From positions 1,736,001-1,800,000 of the forward strand of contig JBBELK010000370.1 of assembly GCA_037783545.1 (NCBI GenBank): a stretch of DNA of 64,000 bases. Direction: 5' to 3'. The notes beneath the pieces were generated by a model. That model saw nothing but the letters and a program-made list of their open reading frames with translations, ran no database searches and was not told the DNA's origin. Below are positions 36,128-48,606 of the stretch, piece by piece. Source of the stretch: Henricia sp. BOLD:AAB3569. Its lineage: Eukaryota; Echinodermata; Asteroidea; Spinulosida; Echinasteridae. Position 1 is the stretch's first letter. Each line of letters starts with the position of its first letter. A program made the translations under genes and the position numbers.

Positions 36128-36330
36128 TTACCGAGTATTTGATTTAGCTTGCATCGGGGAGAATTAATGTTAATTAGGGTTTGTTTTGCCCTTACCCAAC
36201 ATATATTAGCACTGTATACTCGGTGCTTTCCCGAGACTCTATTAAAAACATCATAGCGTGCTCGGGTGGGATTCGAACCCACGACCTCCTGCAAACAAGG
36301 CAGACGTCTTAACCACTCGACCACCGAGCT
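36128..36330 (-). mobile_element. tRNA-derived SINE, second family
   Basis: On the minus strand GGTGGTCGAGTGGTTAAGAC (A-box side) and CGTGGGTTCGAATCCCACCC (B box) form a good tRNA-like head, followed by GAGTCTCGGGAAAGCACCGA and an AATTAACATTAATTC tail. A partial copy is at 36395-36520 and a plus-strand fragment at 3596-3715. Confidence 0.8.
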
Positions 36331-36394
36331 AACCGGTGTTGAATGGCCGGTTCGAATCATTTCGCAATGGGATCGCAATTAATCAGTATTTGAT

Positions 36395-36520
36395 TTAGCT
36401 TGCATCGGGAAGAATTAATGTTAATTAGGGTTTGTTTTGCCCTTACCCAACGTATATTAGCACTTACTCAGTGCTTTCCCGAGACTATGAAAAACTTCAT
36501 AGCGTGCTCGGGTGGGATTC
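36395..36520 (-). mobile_element. Partial copy of the 36128 SINE
   Basis: Repeats the tail, CCGAGACT and GTGCTCGGGTGGGATTCGAA blocks of its neighbour, then stops after the B box. It ends about 40 bp from the SWEET1 stop codon, so it is probably in the 3' UTR. Confidence 0.7.
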
Positions 36521-36558
36521 GAACATGCATTACCCTTGTATTTTCCCGAGATGTTTCC

Positions 36559-39500
36559 TCAAACAGTTCTAACCGGTGCAGTTGGCTGGTTCCCCGTAGC
36601 TGGTGGCCCGCTGTAGCAATAGAATAACATTAGCTGGGAAAAGCCCAGAAAGGCGCCGATAACGTTGGGTATCTGTGCGACAAAAGGAACATTTAAAGAC
36701 TTTTAAAAACAGAAACAACATTACATAACTAAAGAATAACAAATTTCAGCCAGATGTAGTAATACTTCAGGAAACCTGAAGAATCCATGCATGGTTTTTG
36801 TGTTGAATGAATGGTAACAAAATGCATAGTTCCGACCTGTCAATCAAGCCGAATCCGCCGACCAATCACAACAGAGCTAGCAGACGGCGCCCACATAGGT
36901 CAAAGTGATGCAATCATCACACAATCACGCGATTTTCTGCCCATACAGTTTGTATGTTGTATGCGCTAGTGACCGGGTGAATTTTGGTTTAAATGTCGGG
37001 CGATTCGCTGTTCAAAGGTAGGAAAGCGCATTTTTATGAATATATGTCATCCCTGCATTACTAGCCCTTCGCTCAGTGTGTGCTACTTTAACTGTCAACC
37101 CTAAAACATAAATACTTTTGAGTTTTCTCCAATGAATCTGTGCTTTCCATGCCGAGTTCCGTTGCTTTGTACGTTGTGTCGCCATTTTTTTGCAATGGCT
37201 TGTGAGCACATAGCAACAATATCTAAGGGGCAGGGTTAACTGGGCAATCTTGGAACTATGCATTGTCTGCAGATATTTTTAAAGAAATAAAGATTCTCCC
37301 ACAAAGGTATCATTTTACACGAAAAAAAAAATCATGTGGCGTTTAATCAGTTTTTCTTGTCAACTCATGAAGTAAAAATTTTGGCTAACTGTCCTAGGCT
37401 TTGTAACAGGCTTACCGTGATAAACCTATCCATAATGATGCGTCCGTAGTAGGCCCATTCTAGAGCAACCAGGAAATTGGCTAAGCAGAGGGGGAAGGCC
37501 ATTGAAGAAGTGCTCTTTGTCCGAATCACTTCAAACTGAAGAACAAGCAAGGAGAAGTTGTTTTAATATAGTCAGACTTTGTTAAAACCTGAAAGAACTA
37601 GGCCTGCAGTCTTTTTGATGTTCTTAAATACTGGTCAATAGTGGTCTCGTTTAAAGGCCCTGTAGATGATCTGTTTTTGAGCGATTCTGCGAATAAAACC
37701 ATTATAAATCAAAAGAAAGACATCAACAAACTCATCCGAAGAAATTTCAGCTTTGTCAAATGTACCACATTTTTAAAAAAACATGAAAATCCATATGCGT
37801 TTTCCTGGTCTTGGCGGGGTGTTTCAAATATTCGTTCTCAGTTGGTCGGGTACTATGTGGCTTGCGTCATGCACTCTGTGGCGCACATCATATATTGCGT
37901 GTGCGCGTGATCCATAAAAATGCATCGCGTTGGAACACGCACGCGGAGTACACAGCGCCCATGCATTTTGGACCGCGTAGATGCGAACCAAAAATAAGTA
38001 AATCGTTTGCAAACGATCTAAATAATTTCATCTTTACGGATTATTTTCTGGTAAAATTATATCATTTGGAGCGAAAACCTTTCATTGGATAGTTGCTATT
38101 AATTCAATCTTTACTTTCAGAACTTTTCCCCTGTAAACTCGTCGATTACTTTTTTGGGTCATTGCAAATGATACACTGGGCCTTTAAAGGTAGTCTACAT
38201 GATTGGTAAACTGTTGCAAATAGTTTTATCCCCTTGTGTGATTGAAGATATGCATGATTAAAACCAACCTGAGTAAAAGTCAGCTCCGTACTTCGTCTAA
38301 CTTTTGAGAAAACAGTCAAAAACTGTGTCGTTATTACTTCATCCAAAAGCGAAGTGGTGTTTGGGCGAAGTGGTGTTTGGGGCAAAGTAAATTTCCGTCT
38401 CTACAATCATGTGTTCAAAATCCCATTAGTAGTCTATAGGTACTGCAGATTAACAATTCTGGTGAGCTAGTGTGGGGAGGGGATAGGGTGTGCGGTCTTC
38501 TTAGCCGCGCTCACCCCCACAAAAATTAAATCTCTGCTGCCAGCACTACGTCCGTGTACTTATAACTCTGCAGAGGGTGTTTACACAGTACAGAACCAGA
38601 AATAGACACTTTTCTAACTTACCAATGAGCTAAGAGGTGACCCATACATTGTAACGGAACAACAACAGCATATTACACCAAGCTGGTCCAGAGCAGTTTT
38701 TACATCAGCAACGTAAAACTTGATGTAGATAAGAATTGGAAAGACGAAAAGAGTCGCTAGGAGCAACTTGCGATGGACGACTGACTGTCGATAAAATGTA
38801 CAGGAAAAATGACTTGATGCAGTATCTGGAGAATGTGTGGAGAGTGCAGGAATATAGTCCATGCAGGGTCCGAGTTGTAGGGTTGTAGTCGAGGCCATAT
38901 AGTCCGTTTCCTATATTTTTTGACGAACTCGGTTACATAAGTGAATATTTTGATGTCAACTTAATTTAAAGAAATTTTCAAATTTTGATTCAACTGAAAA
39001 TTTACATTTCTTTTCTTGCTCGATATACTTCTCTCTTAAAGCCTAGCGTACATCGACATTGCAACTGGAAGCAACTTAACTGATCATTTGCTGTCGATGT
39101 GTGCGTAGCGCATATAGCATCCAGCTATTTATCTACACTTCTAGAGCGCACACATCGACACAGCAACTCGGTAAAGTGCAGAGTGCATTGTCCTTACAAC
39201 TGGAAGCAACTGTGCTTGCAGTTGCTGTCGATGTGCGCGCACGTGATCAGATGCATGCGGGCAAAAACTAGTTGCACATACGCGTACATCGACGCAACTG
39301 ACTACAACTAGTTGCCAGAAAGTAGAACATGAGCAACTCGCGGCAACTGGGATTTTTTCAGTTGCCGGTAGTTGCAAGTGCGCTTATATCGACCTTTTTG
39401 AGCAACTGATCAGTTGCTCCCAGTTGCCGGAAACACCAGTTGCCACTAGTTGCTTAAGAGCATAGTAGGCTTAAGAGCATAGACAACCACCTTTCCCGAG

Positions 39501-42500
39501 TGCGTTGTTATAAATTTAAAGGGAACTTTGTACAATCTCACCTTTTCAAGTTCATGGAGGTAGAACATTAACACATAGCTTGCTTCTAGTATGGCTCCCA
39601 CCAGATTGACAATTATTAGCGTTGGGTCTGCCTTTAAAATGGAGTACTTCAACCACAGAGTGCAGCTGGAAAAATAGCAAGGATTCAGACCTTATAGTCT
39701 GGGAGCCCAGACAGATTTGTTCATCATCACGAGTACAAAAGGTCTGAGGCGTGGAATCAATAGGTGGGGCAAGTGTGACCTCCGAATGGCATTTCTTAAG
39801 TTGCAGATCCTGTACCTAAGGGAGGGGGGAGGCCCCCTTTTGACCCCAAAATCACTTTTATAAACATTTGAGTACATCGATCAAACCTTCACCAAACTAT
39901 CCTCTGGTGAACCCTAATTAATGATTGGCATTTCTTAAGTTGCAAATCCTGTACTTAGTATGCTTAAGAAAGCCTTTAATTAGCAGTAATTAGCGGTTTA
40001 ATTATCATATCGAGTACATCAACCAAACCAACGGTAATAAACTCTCTGGGGTTTCCTGAGTAATGAATGGCCATTCTTAAGTGTAAAATCCTGTACCAAA
40101 TCCCCTTAAGAAAAGGTCAAAGGTCATTCATTAGCAGTACACACAACAGCCGTCGGCAAAAGGCCCATTTGTTTTGAACGGCTAGCGCTTTTAGCAAACG
40201 GCTGTTTTGTGTTTCATCCGCGGCTTAAACTCCTCTCGTTTTATGGTAACTTAAGCGAAGTTCTCTGGCACTGCGGTGGTTGAAATAATTCTGTAGAGTA
40301 AACTGGCCAAAGAAAGACGTTCTTAGTTCAACTTCTGTAGCGAATTCAATCGAGAAAATGTCAGTACCAGGTGAGACTATGTACAACGCAAGCAGTCAAA
40401 GCAAATTTCTGCCACGGATTCTGTATAGACACTACGTCATGGGACGTTACGAGTTCCTAAATTCTAAATTTATTGTCAAGTTATAGTTTGAGTGTATTCA
40501 TGAGTGACCGTCCAGGTATTCCACCCAGCAGCGTAGCCATGTAGCTTTAATATGGTGGTGGTGGTGGTGGTGGTGGTGGTGGCGGGGTGCTAATTGTTTT
40601 CGTTACAATTCTGAAATTTAGCGCTCTCAATCCGTATATGTCGTCCAAAAAGAAATTAGTGTAAATTATTATCTTGTGACATGAACAATGATACACCAAA
40701 AACTTGTTTGCTACCACATCCAAATTAAAGATTTATTCCCATGGATAGAGTATTTTGGGGAAAATAGTATTTTGGGTAGTCCACACTGGGTATGGAACGG
40801 ATCCGCACGGTACGCGCGGTATGTCAGGCGACGCATAGTCAATTTCAAGTCCATGTGCATTCGTGATTAACGAAAAGCCGAATCTTTTTTTCGCTAGCGT
40901 TTTGAACGCATGTTCTGCATGGCTAAACAAACTCTTGACGTGTTCGTGACGCGAAACATATGGTTTCCAACGCGTCGTTTCACTCCAAATCGCCCAACCA
41001 AACAACCAGGACGCGTTTTGCATTTACGCGCGAAAAGGCTAATAAGGAGGTCTTATAGATGCTCGTAAATCGCGAACGTGAACGCGAAGTGCTTTGTCGA
41101 GCACTCCGTCGTTACTTTGAGGACATCAAAATCCGACGAAAACAAAAATCCATAAATGTGACTTTCGTGGCAATATAACTCCTTTGCCGTGACCAAAATT
41201 GGAGCCTTATGGTTCTGACACCTAAAGATAATGACCTGCAGTCGATTTCACGAAACACTGCGCAGCTCAATTGCGCAACTTTTGACAAATGGCGCAAGCC
41301 CCATAGCTTGTGTGTTGTCTTCGGAAGAATGTTGCGCAACTTACGCAATAAAATGTTGCGCAAGTGGGCTCACACAACTGCGTAAGTTTCGTGAAATCGG
41401 CTGCAGTGCCCAAGCCACTTCGCGTTGGAGTTTTTCCCTGACAGTGTGAATCCACCCCGGGGTATGCAAAGTGTATACCCACCAACCACCCACTATTCTG
41501 AATTCCCATATTGTCTCTCAAATATTCAAGGAATTTAAAGAACTCCTTTCAGGTTTTAGGGGGAGGGGTTGCCGCGTTAACAAAAGGGAAAGAGCGTGTT
41601 GAGATATAGACCGTATCGAATAGCCGCCATTTCGTGGGGCACCTTTCGTTACTTTAACCGTTCAACAATGGAAGCACATTATGTGCAACCATGCATGTTC
41701 TCAAGGAACAAAGAAACTGCCCCACGAAATTCGTGCTGGGTATATTTCCCCCGACCTTTTTCCTGAAAGCGTTCGTAAAATCTACGGGGAAAAATTTCAT
41801 GTGAATCCAGCCATTCAGTTAGCCCAGGGAAGAAGTCCAGTTTTTTTTTTAGTGTTGACCTAGTAACCTTGGCAACAATGACGGGCGATATTATTTTAGT
41901 ACTGTTTAGACCCAATTACCCCGACAACTGACGTAACAATGGTGGCCGGGTCCATAGTTTAAAAAATGACCCATCACACAGCAAAACGTCATCAATCTGC
42001 ATGCGGCGGTCGGGTTGGTGCAAGTACGGTTTTCCCTTCCCTTTGGCTTTCCAGACGTGAACACAGGATTGTTAATCCCAAATTAATGGACCATGGAACA
42101 TAATGACATCACCATTTGTTTACATACGAGCTTACCTCCCTAGCTTGCTCTGTCGTTTGGTACCCCGAGACTTCCCAGTCCCCAATAATTCCATAATCAA
42201 ATAAAATTATTATCAAAATGACAACTGTCTTACTATCGACAATAAAACCAAAAAGAGTTAAACGGTGTCCTGAATGATGAATGACTTCATTGAGGTCATT
42301 ATAGAATTATAAAGGCCATTGTAACTCAATACATGTTATAGTCATAATCAGTATGGCTTTTTTAAGTATCCCATCTATGCAAATGCATAATCGCACTTTT
42401 ATCAGATACCAAAAAGTACTTACAGTTATAATTATTTATGATGTCGTGTTTGTTACCATTGCTTTGAACGTCTTTAGTAGGATTTCTCTGAAATAATTAA

Positions 42501-45500
42501 AATTGATTCATTAAAAAAGGACGTACAGCATGTATTTTAATATGTTATGACTTGCACGGTGCACGGAGACAGCCATTTGGGGCATTTTGTTTGGCAACTA
42601 AACTTGTTTCTAATGCATGCAGACGTACTTCAGGACTATATGGTGAGCAAAGTGCGTATGTAAGGTTTCAGAAAATGCATAAACCGGCACAGAGATTTAA
42701 AAAAAAATAATCCATAGGCCTACTGTCACGAATTGACGGGTGCCCATTTAAAATAGTGGAATGCAGAAAAAGAGTGCATGCTAACTCTTACATAAGCCAC
42801 CATGTATTGTATGCACATGTTCCGATGAGCACATGTGGTGATACACATCACGTCTACAGATTTCGCATAAGGAGTGTCATCATAAAAGCATAAGCGGGCA
42901 TCGGAACGACTGAGGATGCACGGTGGGCATCTAAGAACGTTTCATAGCGGAATTAGCTTAGCTCTAATACAACGTATTTGGCAAAAAAGGAGGAAAATTG
43001 CAGCTTTAAAGTAAATACATGTACGTCACTCTATTGTGAACCGTTTCCCTGTGCTTTTGATGTGTTTTATCTGACAGCCATGATGTTTGAAGCCAATTAC
43101 CGTGGCAACACCTCACACTTTGGCATAATGTAATCCGCGGCTTTTGACGGTGACAAATATTGCAATTGTCAATTTTGAATTTAATAACACGTGCACTAAA
43201 CAGAATCTGGTAAATTAATGAAAGCGATGTGTCTACGGAACCCATAGCGGAGACGGAATGTTTCCTGTGACTGGTTGCGTTAAAAAATACATATTTATAT
43301 AGTCTCACCTGGTACTGACATTCTCTCAGGGGAAATCGCCACAGAAGCTGAACTAAGAACGTCTTTCTTTGGCCAGTGTACTCTGTAAAATTATTTCAAC
43401 CACCCCAGTGCCAGATAACTTCGCCTAAGTCCGCATAAAACGAGCGGTGATTAAACCGCGGATGAAACACAAAACAGCCGTTTGCTTATAGCGCTAGCCG
43501 TTCAAAACATATGGGCTTTTTGCCGACGGCTGTTGTGTGTACTGCTAATGAATGACCTTCGACCTTTTCTTAAGGGGATTTGGTACAGGATTTGACACTT
43601 AAGAAAGGTCATTCATTACTCAGGAAACCCCAGAGAGTTTATTACCGTTGGTTTGGTTGATGTACTCAAAATGATAATTAAACCGCTAATTACTGCTAAT
43701 TAAAGGCTTTCTTAAGCATACTAAGTACAGGATTTGCAACTTAAGAAATGCCGATCATTAATTAGGGTTCACCAGAGGATAGTTTGGTGAAGGTTTGATC
43801 GATGTACTCGAAAATGTTAATAAAGTGATTTTGGGGTCAAAAGGGGGCTTCCCCCCTCCCTTAGGTACAGGATCTGCAACTTAAGAAATGCCATTCGGGG
43901 GTCATACTTGCCCCACCTATTGATTCCACGCCTCAGACCTTTTGTACTCGTGATGATGAACAAATCTGTCTGGGCTCCCAGACTATTAGGCATAATTACC
44001 GTTTTGAAAACACTTTGGTAGCGTTATCTACAGGGTTGTAATGACTCGGACTCGAGTCCCGATTTTTACTGACTTGACTTGAATTGAGACTCGAACCTCA
44101 AATGACTTGACTCAGATTTTTTATTAGAGTCTGCCAAAATGAAATTTAACTACTATGCATTTGTTTGGTATTGTGAGGACCAAATTGCAATTCAGCACTA
44201 CAGATACACTAAATTTTGTTTTAACATAGATCATTCTTGGCCAGAACAACACATATATTCTACACGAATGCAAGTTTCAGCATTTAGACACATTTTGAAA
44301 TTAGCTTGAACAAATTTACTGTCGTCACTACTTGACTTGAACTGACTTGACCAACTTGCCTGACTTGACTTGACTTGGGATTCGACTCGAAGGCAGTTTG
44401 TCTTGACTTGGGACTTGGAAGCAGTTTGATTCGACTTGACTTGACTTGGGACTCGAGCAGAGGGAGACTCATTACAACTCGTATCCATACAGTTTTAAGC
44501 ATGAAATGGCGAACTAAAGCCTGCCCAGAGGAGGTTTTTGCCGATGTGCGCACTGGTATTTTGGCAGCAGACACAGCCGATAATGCTTTTCAGTGGGCAG
44601 ATTTCACATTATGGATTTTGCATTTTGCCATAGTGGTGGCATTCAGAAGGAAAGTTATAGCTTCTGGGAGGGAAAAATTGTAAGAATTGAGAAGTTGACC
44701 ATTAATATTTTTCCTTAAAAAGATATTAAAGATATTTTTTGAAATTTTTTTTCAGGTAGCGTCATGTTCCGTACACAAGGTCTGAAGCCACGTTCAACTA
44801 ATGAATTATTTTCAGAAAAACAATCTTGTTAGCTCATCTCTGTTTTTACCTGACGGTGCATACAAGAAATGGTAACAGAGAGACATTGTTCGTGTTTCCT
44901 TGTCTTCTTATCTTCATACAGATCTGTCTAAAAAAGGAGAAAATAAACACATTTAACGTTGTACGTTAATCATGATCAGAATTTACTGTTCGTGACACGT
45001 ATATTTCTGTATTTTGTACCCTTCAGCAATTTACTTTTAATCAAGTCACAAGCATGTTAAGAAATAGCTTGTGAACACCCTCGTCATGTAGTGGCCGTTT
45101 CTCATTTTGCACACAAATTCCCCGCTGGTTGGGTGCTCTAGCGGTTTTAGATGTCCATGATTGGAAAATAATTTAAAAGGAATACTTACAACACCGTTTT
45201 TGAAGCAAAGATTTTCTCCCACGTGAGTTTCCGACGAAGCTTTCTCTCTGCAGATTTTTCTGTACGTATTCTAAATAACGGATAATTTCTGTTCTTGCCG
45301 ACTGTGACGTATAGCGCCCTCACCGTTCAGAATACGTACAGAAAAATCTGCGGACGGGATTTCACGTGGGAGAAAATCTTTGCTTCAAAAACGGTGTTGT
45401 AAGTATTTCTTTTAATTATTTTCCAAAACCATAGAGCACCCTAACCAGCTGGGAATTTGTGTGAGTGATTCCAATTTCGAAGCAAAATGAGAAACAGCCA

Positions 45501-46383
45501 CTACATTCTGTCTATCAAGTCTCCAGCTCCAGAGACATATACACTTGACCAAAAAAGTTCTGTCACCAGTAAGACATTTGTAGATATTTATTATGAAATT
45601 GGATTTAGTGTAGGAAAATAATATATCATATTTTAGCTGAACATATCCCTCAAAGGAATAGAGCTCAAGAGATATCATGATGGCAAGCTTCACTGAAGAG
45701 GAATGCAACAAAGGAGTGTGGGGTCAGAATGAAAAACACCAAAGACGATGCAACGTGTGTAGACAATTAGGAAATTTTTAAGTGAGTTTGGATTTATCAG
45801 TGTCTTGTCAAAACATCCAAATCAAAATGGTTAAATTGTCCAATCTGAATCGTGCCATTGCATTAGGTATGGTGGAAGCAAAATACTGAACTGTAACTCC
45901 CCTTGCTTGAGTGCAATAAAGTTGACATCGTTGTTTTTTGGCGTTTTTCATTCTGACCCCACACTCCTTTGTTGCACTCCTGTTCCGTGAAGCTTGCCAT
46001 CATGATAGAGCTCTATTCCTTTGAGTGATATGTTCAGCTAAAATTTGATATATTACTTTCCTACATTAAATCCAATTTAATAATAAATATCTATAAATGT
46101 CTTACTGGTGACAGAACGTTTTTGGTCGAGTGTATAACCGACTGTAAGTGCAGTCTCTCCCGCTCCAAGGGAATAAATTGGAAAATGGTTAGCTGCTGCG
46201 AAGGGGTTAATATTGGTTTCAAGTCCCAACAAGTCACAACAACAAAGACCAATTGAGACGTCCATAAAATATTTGGGCTATAGTTCTATTGACCGGTCAA
46301 TATACTTACATTCCAGTTAGAAAGAGGGCAATCGTAGACAGCGTAGCCACAACAGACATGACATCCTTTGCCTCAAACGCCAT
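36559..46383 (-). CDS. SLC50A1: SWEET1-type sugar transporter, complete six-exon gene (223 aa)
   Basis: Facilitative sugar uniporter/efflux carrier of the MtN3/saliva (SWEET) family, with seven membrane helices, in the plasma or Golgi membrane. Exons in transcript order: 46383-46310, 44927-44850, 39665-39542, 38784-38623, 37535-37416, 36672-36559. Borders are AG/GT and phases match (2,2,0,0,0), giving 223 residues plus TGA; human SWEET1 is 221. The start is ATG at 46383 (MAFEAKDVMSVVATLS). The first triple-helix bundle holds NNVSLLPFL, the family's VS.LPF motif, and LIIVNLVGA, whose Asn matches the substrate-pocket Asn of helix 3. A linker helix and then the second bundle follow: VTMYGSPLSSL, VIRTKSTSSM (the (V/I)I.TKS signature), FPLCLANFL, and IPNVIGAFLG with the paired helix-7 Asn. 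The C-terminal tail is short and polar. Family assignment is firm; the transported sugar is not visible from sequence. Introns contain several mobile elements, the largest in intron 2. Confidence 0.95.
37651..38188 (-). mobile_element. MITE family F, opposite orientation to the 16637 copy
   Basis: Starts TTTAAAGGCCCTGTAGATGA and ends ATACACTGGGCCTTTAAA. The interior is the reverse complement of 16637-17171 with scattered differences. It lies in SWEET1 intron 4. Confidence 0.85.
39040..39470. mobile_element. Inverted-repeat rich element (GCAACTGGAAGCAAC words)
   Basis: Repeated GCAACT/AGTTGC words and mirrored segments (ACATCGAC...GTCGATGT) over about 430 bp, between SWEET1 exons 3 and 4. The boundaries are approximate. 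Confidence 0.5.
40548..40583. repeat. (GGT)n microsatellite
   Basis: About ten GGT/GTG units in a row. Confidence 0.9.
41237..41404. mobile_element. 168-bp inverted-repeat element nested in the 4.29-kb element
   Basis: Ends CAGTCGATTTCACGAAAC and GTTTCGTGAAATCGGCTG are mirrored. The interior has repeated TTGCGCAA words. Confidence 0.75.
44034..44480. mobile_element. Inverted-end element rich in TTGACTTGACTTG
   Basis: GGTTGTAATGACTCGGACTC at the left is mirrored by GACTCATTACAAC at the right. The right half, about 44330-44460, is an irregular array of GACTTGACTT words. It lies in SWEET1 intron 2. Confidence 0.65.
45095..45502. mobile_element. Fold-back element 1 in SWEET1 intron 1
   Basis: Arms built on AACACCGTTTTTGAAGCAAA and TTTGCTTCAAAAACGGTGTT, with outer arms GCCGTTTCTCATTTTGC and GCAAAATGAGAAACAGCC. 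The centre is near 45300. Confidence 0.85.
45537..46134. mobile_element. Fold-back element 2 in SWEET1 intron 1
   Basis: ATACACTTGACCAAAAAAGT at the left is mirrored by the right end at about 46115-46134. The inner arms GGAGTGTGGGGTCAGAATGA and complement are near-perfect, around a centre near 45830. It ends about 175 bp before SWEET1 exon 1. Confidence 0.85.
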
Positions 46384-48178
46384 AGTGTCTTTTCTCATAA
46401 TACTTGTAAGGAATCGTTAGCACCAAACTGGGGAGATTATACTTTCAGAAGGCCACTCATTCAAAATTCTGATCGTCATACTGCAGGCTCAATACTTTCA
46501 ATGCATCAGTGTCGAGTTTTCCCCATTTTAGGTTGACAACTGGGATGAGTCCATTTGGTCGATTTGGAACAAGCCCTTCTGCCAAAAAGAAAAAAGATCA
46601 TCAATAGAGACCTTCGATTCAAAACAGGAAAGAATTCGGTTTACTGGTCGTACAATGAGATGACCACAAGAGGGCGAAAAAAGGAGGCACTGGGTTTTCG
46701 GTTTGCTGGGGACGACGCTCATTGCTTTGTGCACAGAGTGGTAAGCACACTTATCCGCACCCGCACTGCGTACATCCAACCAACCGACTGAAGCGCACAC
46801 CCGGACCCGACGACTTTAACTAATATTCCACATACAACGACTGAATATGAGGACCGGTCCTCAATCGTTGTATATGCGGAATATGTGGAGCGGGAACCAG
46901 TCTAACCGTCACGCCACTATCTACAAGTTAAAGTTTTGCACACGATCCGAGACAACAACGGCTGTGAGCATACCTCCCCGTTTCGCTGGAATTAATGTAG
47001 GCTAAATCTTCATCGTGGCTCGTTATTTCCCTCAAGGACCTGCGTAGTCATGGTAGTGGTTATGCCCGACAAGGTTGGGTTGAGTCCCAGGGGGAATTAG
47101 TGTATCAGGGGAGAAAATGACACATTTTGATTTGAAGTTTTTTCAGATAGCGTGTTCATGTTTATAGCCTAGGTAACCTCGGCTCTAACAGATTACCACA
47201 TGATAAAATTCGAGCCGAGGTAACCTTCCTCCATCATGGTCTAAACATATGCATGATATTGGACACGTCATGAAATGAAAAACAATTTTATTTAGACCTG
47301 GGGGGCTACCAGGCTACCTACCAATTTCGATGTATTAAAACCTGTTAACAGAACGTCAGCAAACACACCAAATCAAACAAAATGTGAGGTTTCAGTTTCA
47401 TTTTTACACGTTAATTATCCACCGTACCGACATCTATGACAGCTTGCGCTTTTCAGCATATGCTTGCGTGTGAAGCGCCCTCTATAGTCCAACTTGCCGG
47501 GCCGACACGTGTGCCGACGCAACGTGGCAGTAAGAAGGTGCGTTCGATTAGCTTTCTCAAGTCAGCCCTGACCTGGGGTGACAGTGCAAGGTTTTAACCT
47601 TGCGTTGGGACACTGAGAGCATGGTTAAGCAGGCGTAGACCCAAGAAAGCTACTCGAATTTACCTACATAATGCACAAAACTAGCACTAGGCCGAAGAGT
47701 GACGTGTTTCCATGGTGATTGGTCTGATAGTGTTACTGGTTTGTCCCAACATGTCACGTTACCTAGTAATATGTTTGAGTATGTTTCACAGAAAATCATG
47801 TTGAAAGACTGACACGAACTCTTTTTCGTGAAAATGATTTAAAAAGTCAGTGCCGACTTACTTCGCTGCCTGTGGCAATGTCACCATTCCCATGAGCCTT
47901 TGCGAATCGTTGCGCGTTGCTTGGAATAGTGTGACGTCAGTTGCTAGGGTAACTGAACATTCGCTGGTACTCTAAGACGTCCACGGCAAAAGCGCAGCGG
48001 TAACACTTTACTAGGTTCAGCGTAGACCAATAAATTGGCAACATACAAATTTTCTTTAATGCTGTACACCCCTAGTCTGGTCCGTTCTTCGGATGGGAAG
48101 CAAAGCCGTTGGTCTAGTGTGTGCATATCCCAGGGCGCTTCTTCCCAAGATAAAGGGGACTTTAGCCGTTTTCTATCC

Positions 48179-48605
48179 TGGGCTGCGTTCCAAATACGCG
48201 AAATGTTAACGTTGGCGTCAACGTTTGCTTAATGTGAAATGGATTGTTTGCCAAAAAACATTGTCAAGATGGCGGCGCCCACAGTCACAGCAATCGTACC
48301 GACGTTGTAATGTTGCTCTCCTCCGCAGCTTACCAAATGTTTGAAGAAATGCGACACGTTGCTATTGATTGTTTATCGCCATCGATAAAGGGAGAAATCC
48401 ACGAAAGGTGCAATTTATTTGTTATTTTCCAAACTGCAAACTGTCATCTTTCATGTCGCGCACGCCATTTTGAAATGACTGGCGAACATCGCGAACAATC
48501 CAAAAGTTCGTTGGCCAACGTTGGTGGCGCACAATTCGTTCCTGCACTCGAAATTGTTGGCCCAACGTTTGCAAACGTTCGCGTAGTATGTGGAACGCGT
48601 AGTAT
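48179..48605. mobile_element. MITE with GGCTGCGTTCCAAA ends, copy 1
   Basis: Begins GGGCTGCGTTCCAAATACGC and ends in GCAAACGTTCGCGTAGTATG/TGGAACGCGTAG. It is about 425 bp and shares AACGTTGGCG, GGATTGTTTGCCAAAA and CTTACCAAAT with the copy at 50121-50558. Confidence 0.7.
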
Positions 48606-48606
48606 G

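Larger units (their letters stand above)
33641..36558. other. Intergenic region between satellite and SWEET1, repeats only
   Basis: Contains a family A element at 33953-34100, a minus-strand tRNA-like SINE head at 34200-34305, a plus-strand SINE at 35618-35930, a family B element near 35976-36120, and SINE copies at 36128-36330 and 36395-36520. The part from 34380 to 35600 is very AT-rich with short A and C homopolymers (a C run at about 35236) and shows no gene. It is downstream of both the integrin and SWEET1 genes, so part may be SWEET1 3' UTR. Confidence 0.5.
39695..43985. mobile_element. 4.29-kb element with ~680-bp terminal inverted repeats and TTA target duplication
   Basis: The left end, TAGTCTGGGAGCCCAGACAG, and the right end, CTGTCTGGGCTCCCAGACTA, mirror each other. 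The mirroring continues inward for about 680 bp on each side (left to about 40375, right from about 43305), with small differences. TTA at 39692-39694 and at 43986-43988 would be the target duplication; a 3-bp TTA duplication is typical of PIF/Harbinger elements. The ~2.9-kb interior has no convincing transposase and contains a family A half-element at about 41605, an inverted-repeat element at 41237-41404 and a GGT microsatellite. The left end is about 27 bp from the 3' splice site of SWEET1 exon 3. Confidence 0.85.

Noticed and set aside
36254-36330. Functional tRNA gene on the minus strand
   Set aside because: The head is tRNA-like, but it continues into a body shared with 36395-36520 and 3596-3715, so it is a SINE.
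46528-46800. Open frames on both strands upstream of SWEET1
   Set aside because: No recognisable domain, mutually overlapping, and no splice connection to SWEET1 exon 1, which begins with its own ATG.
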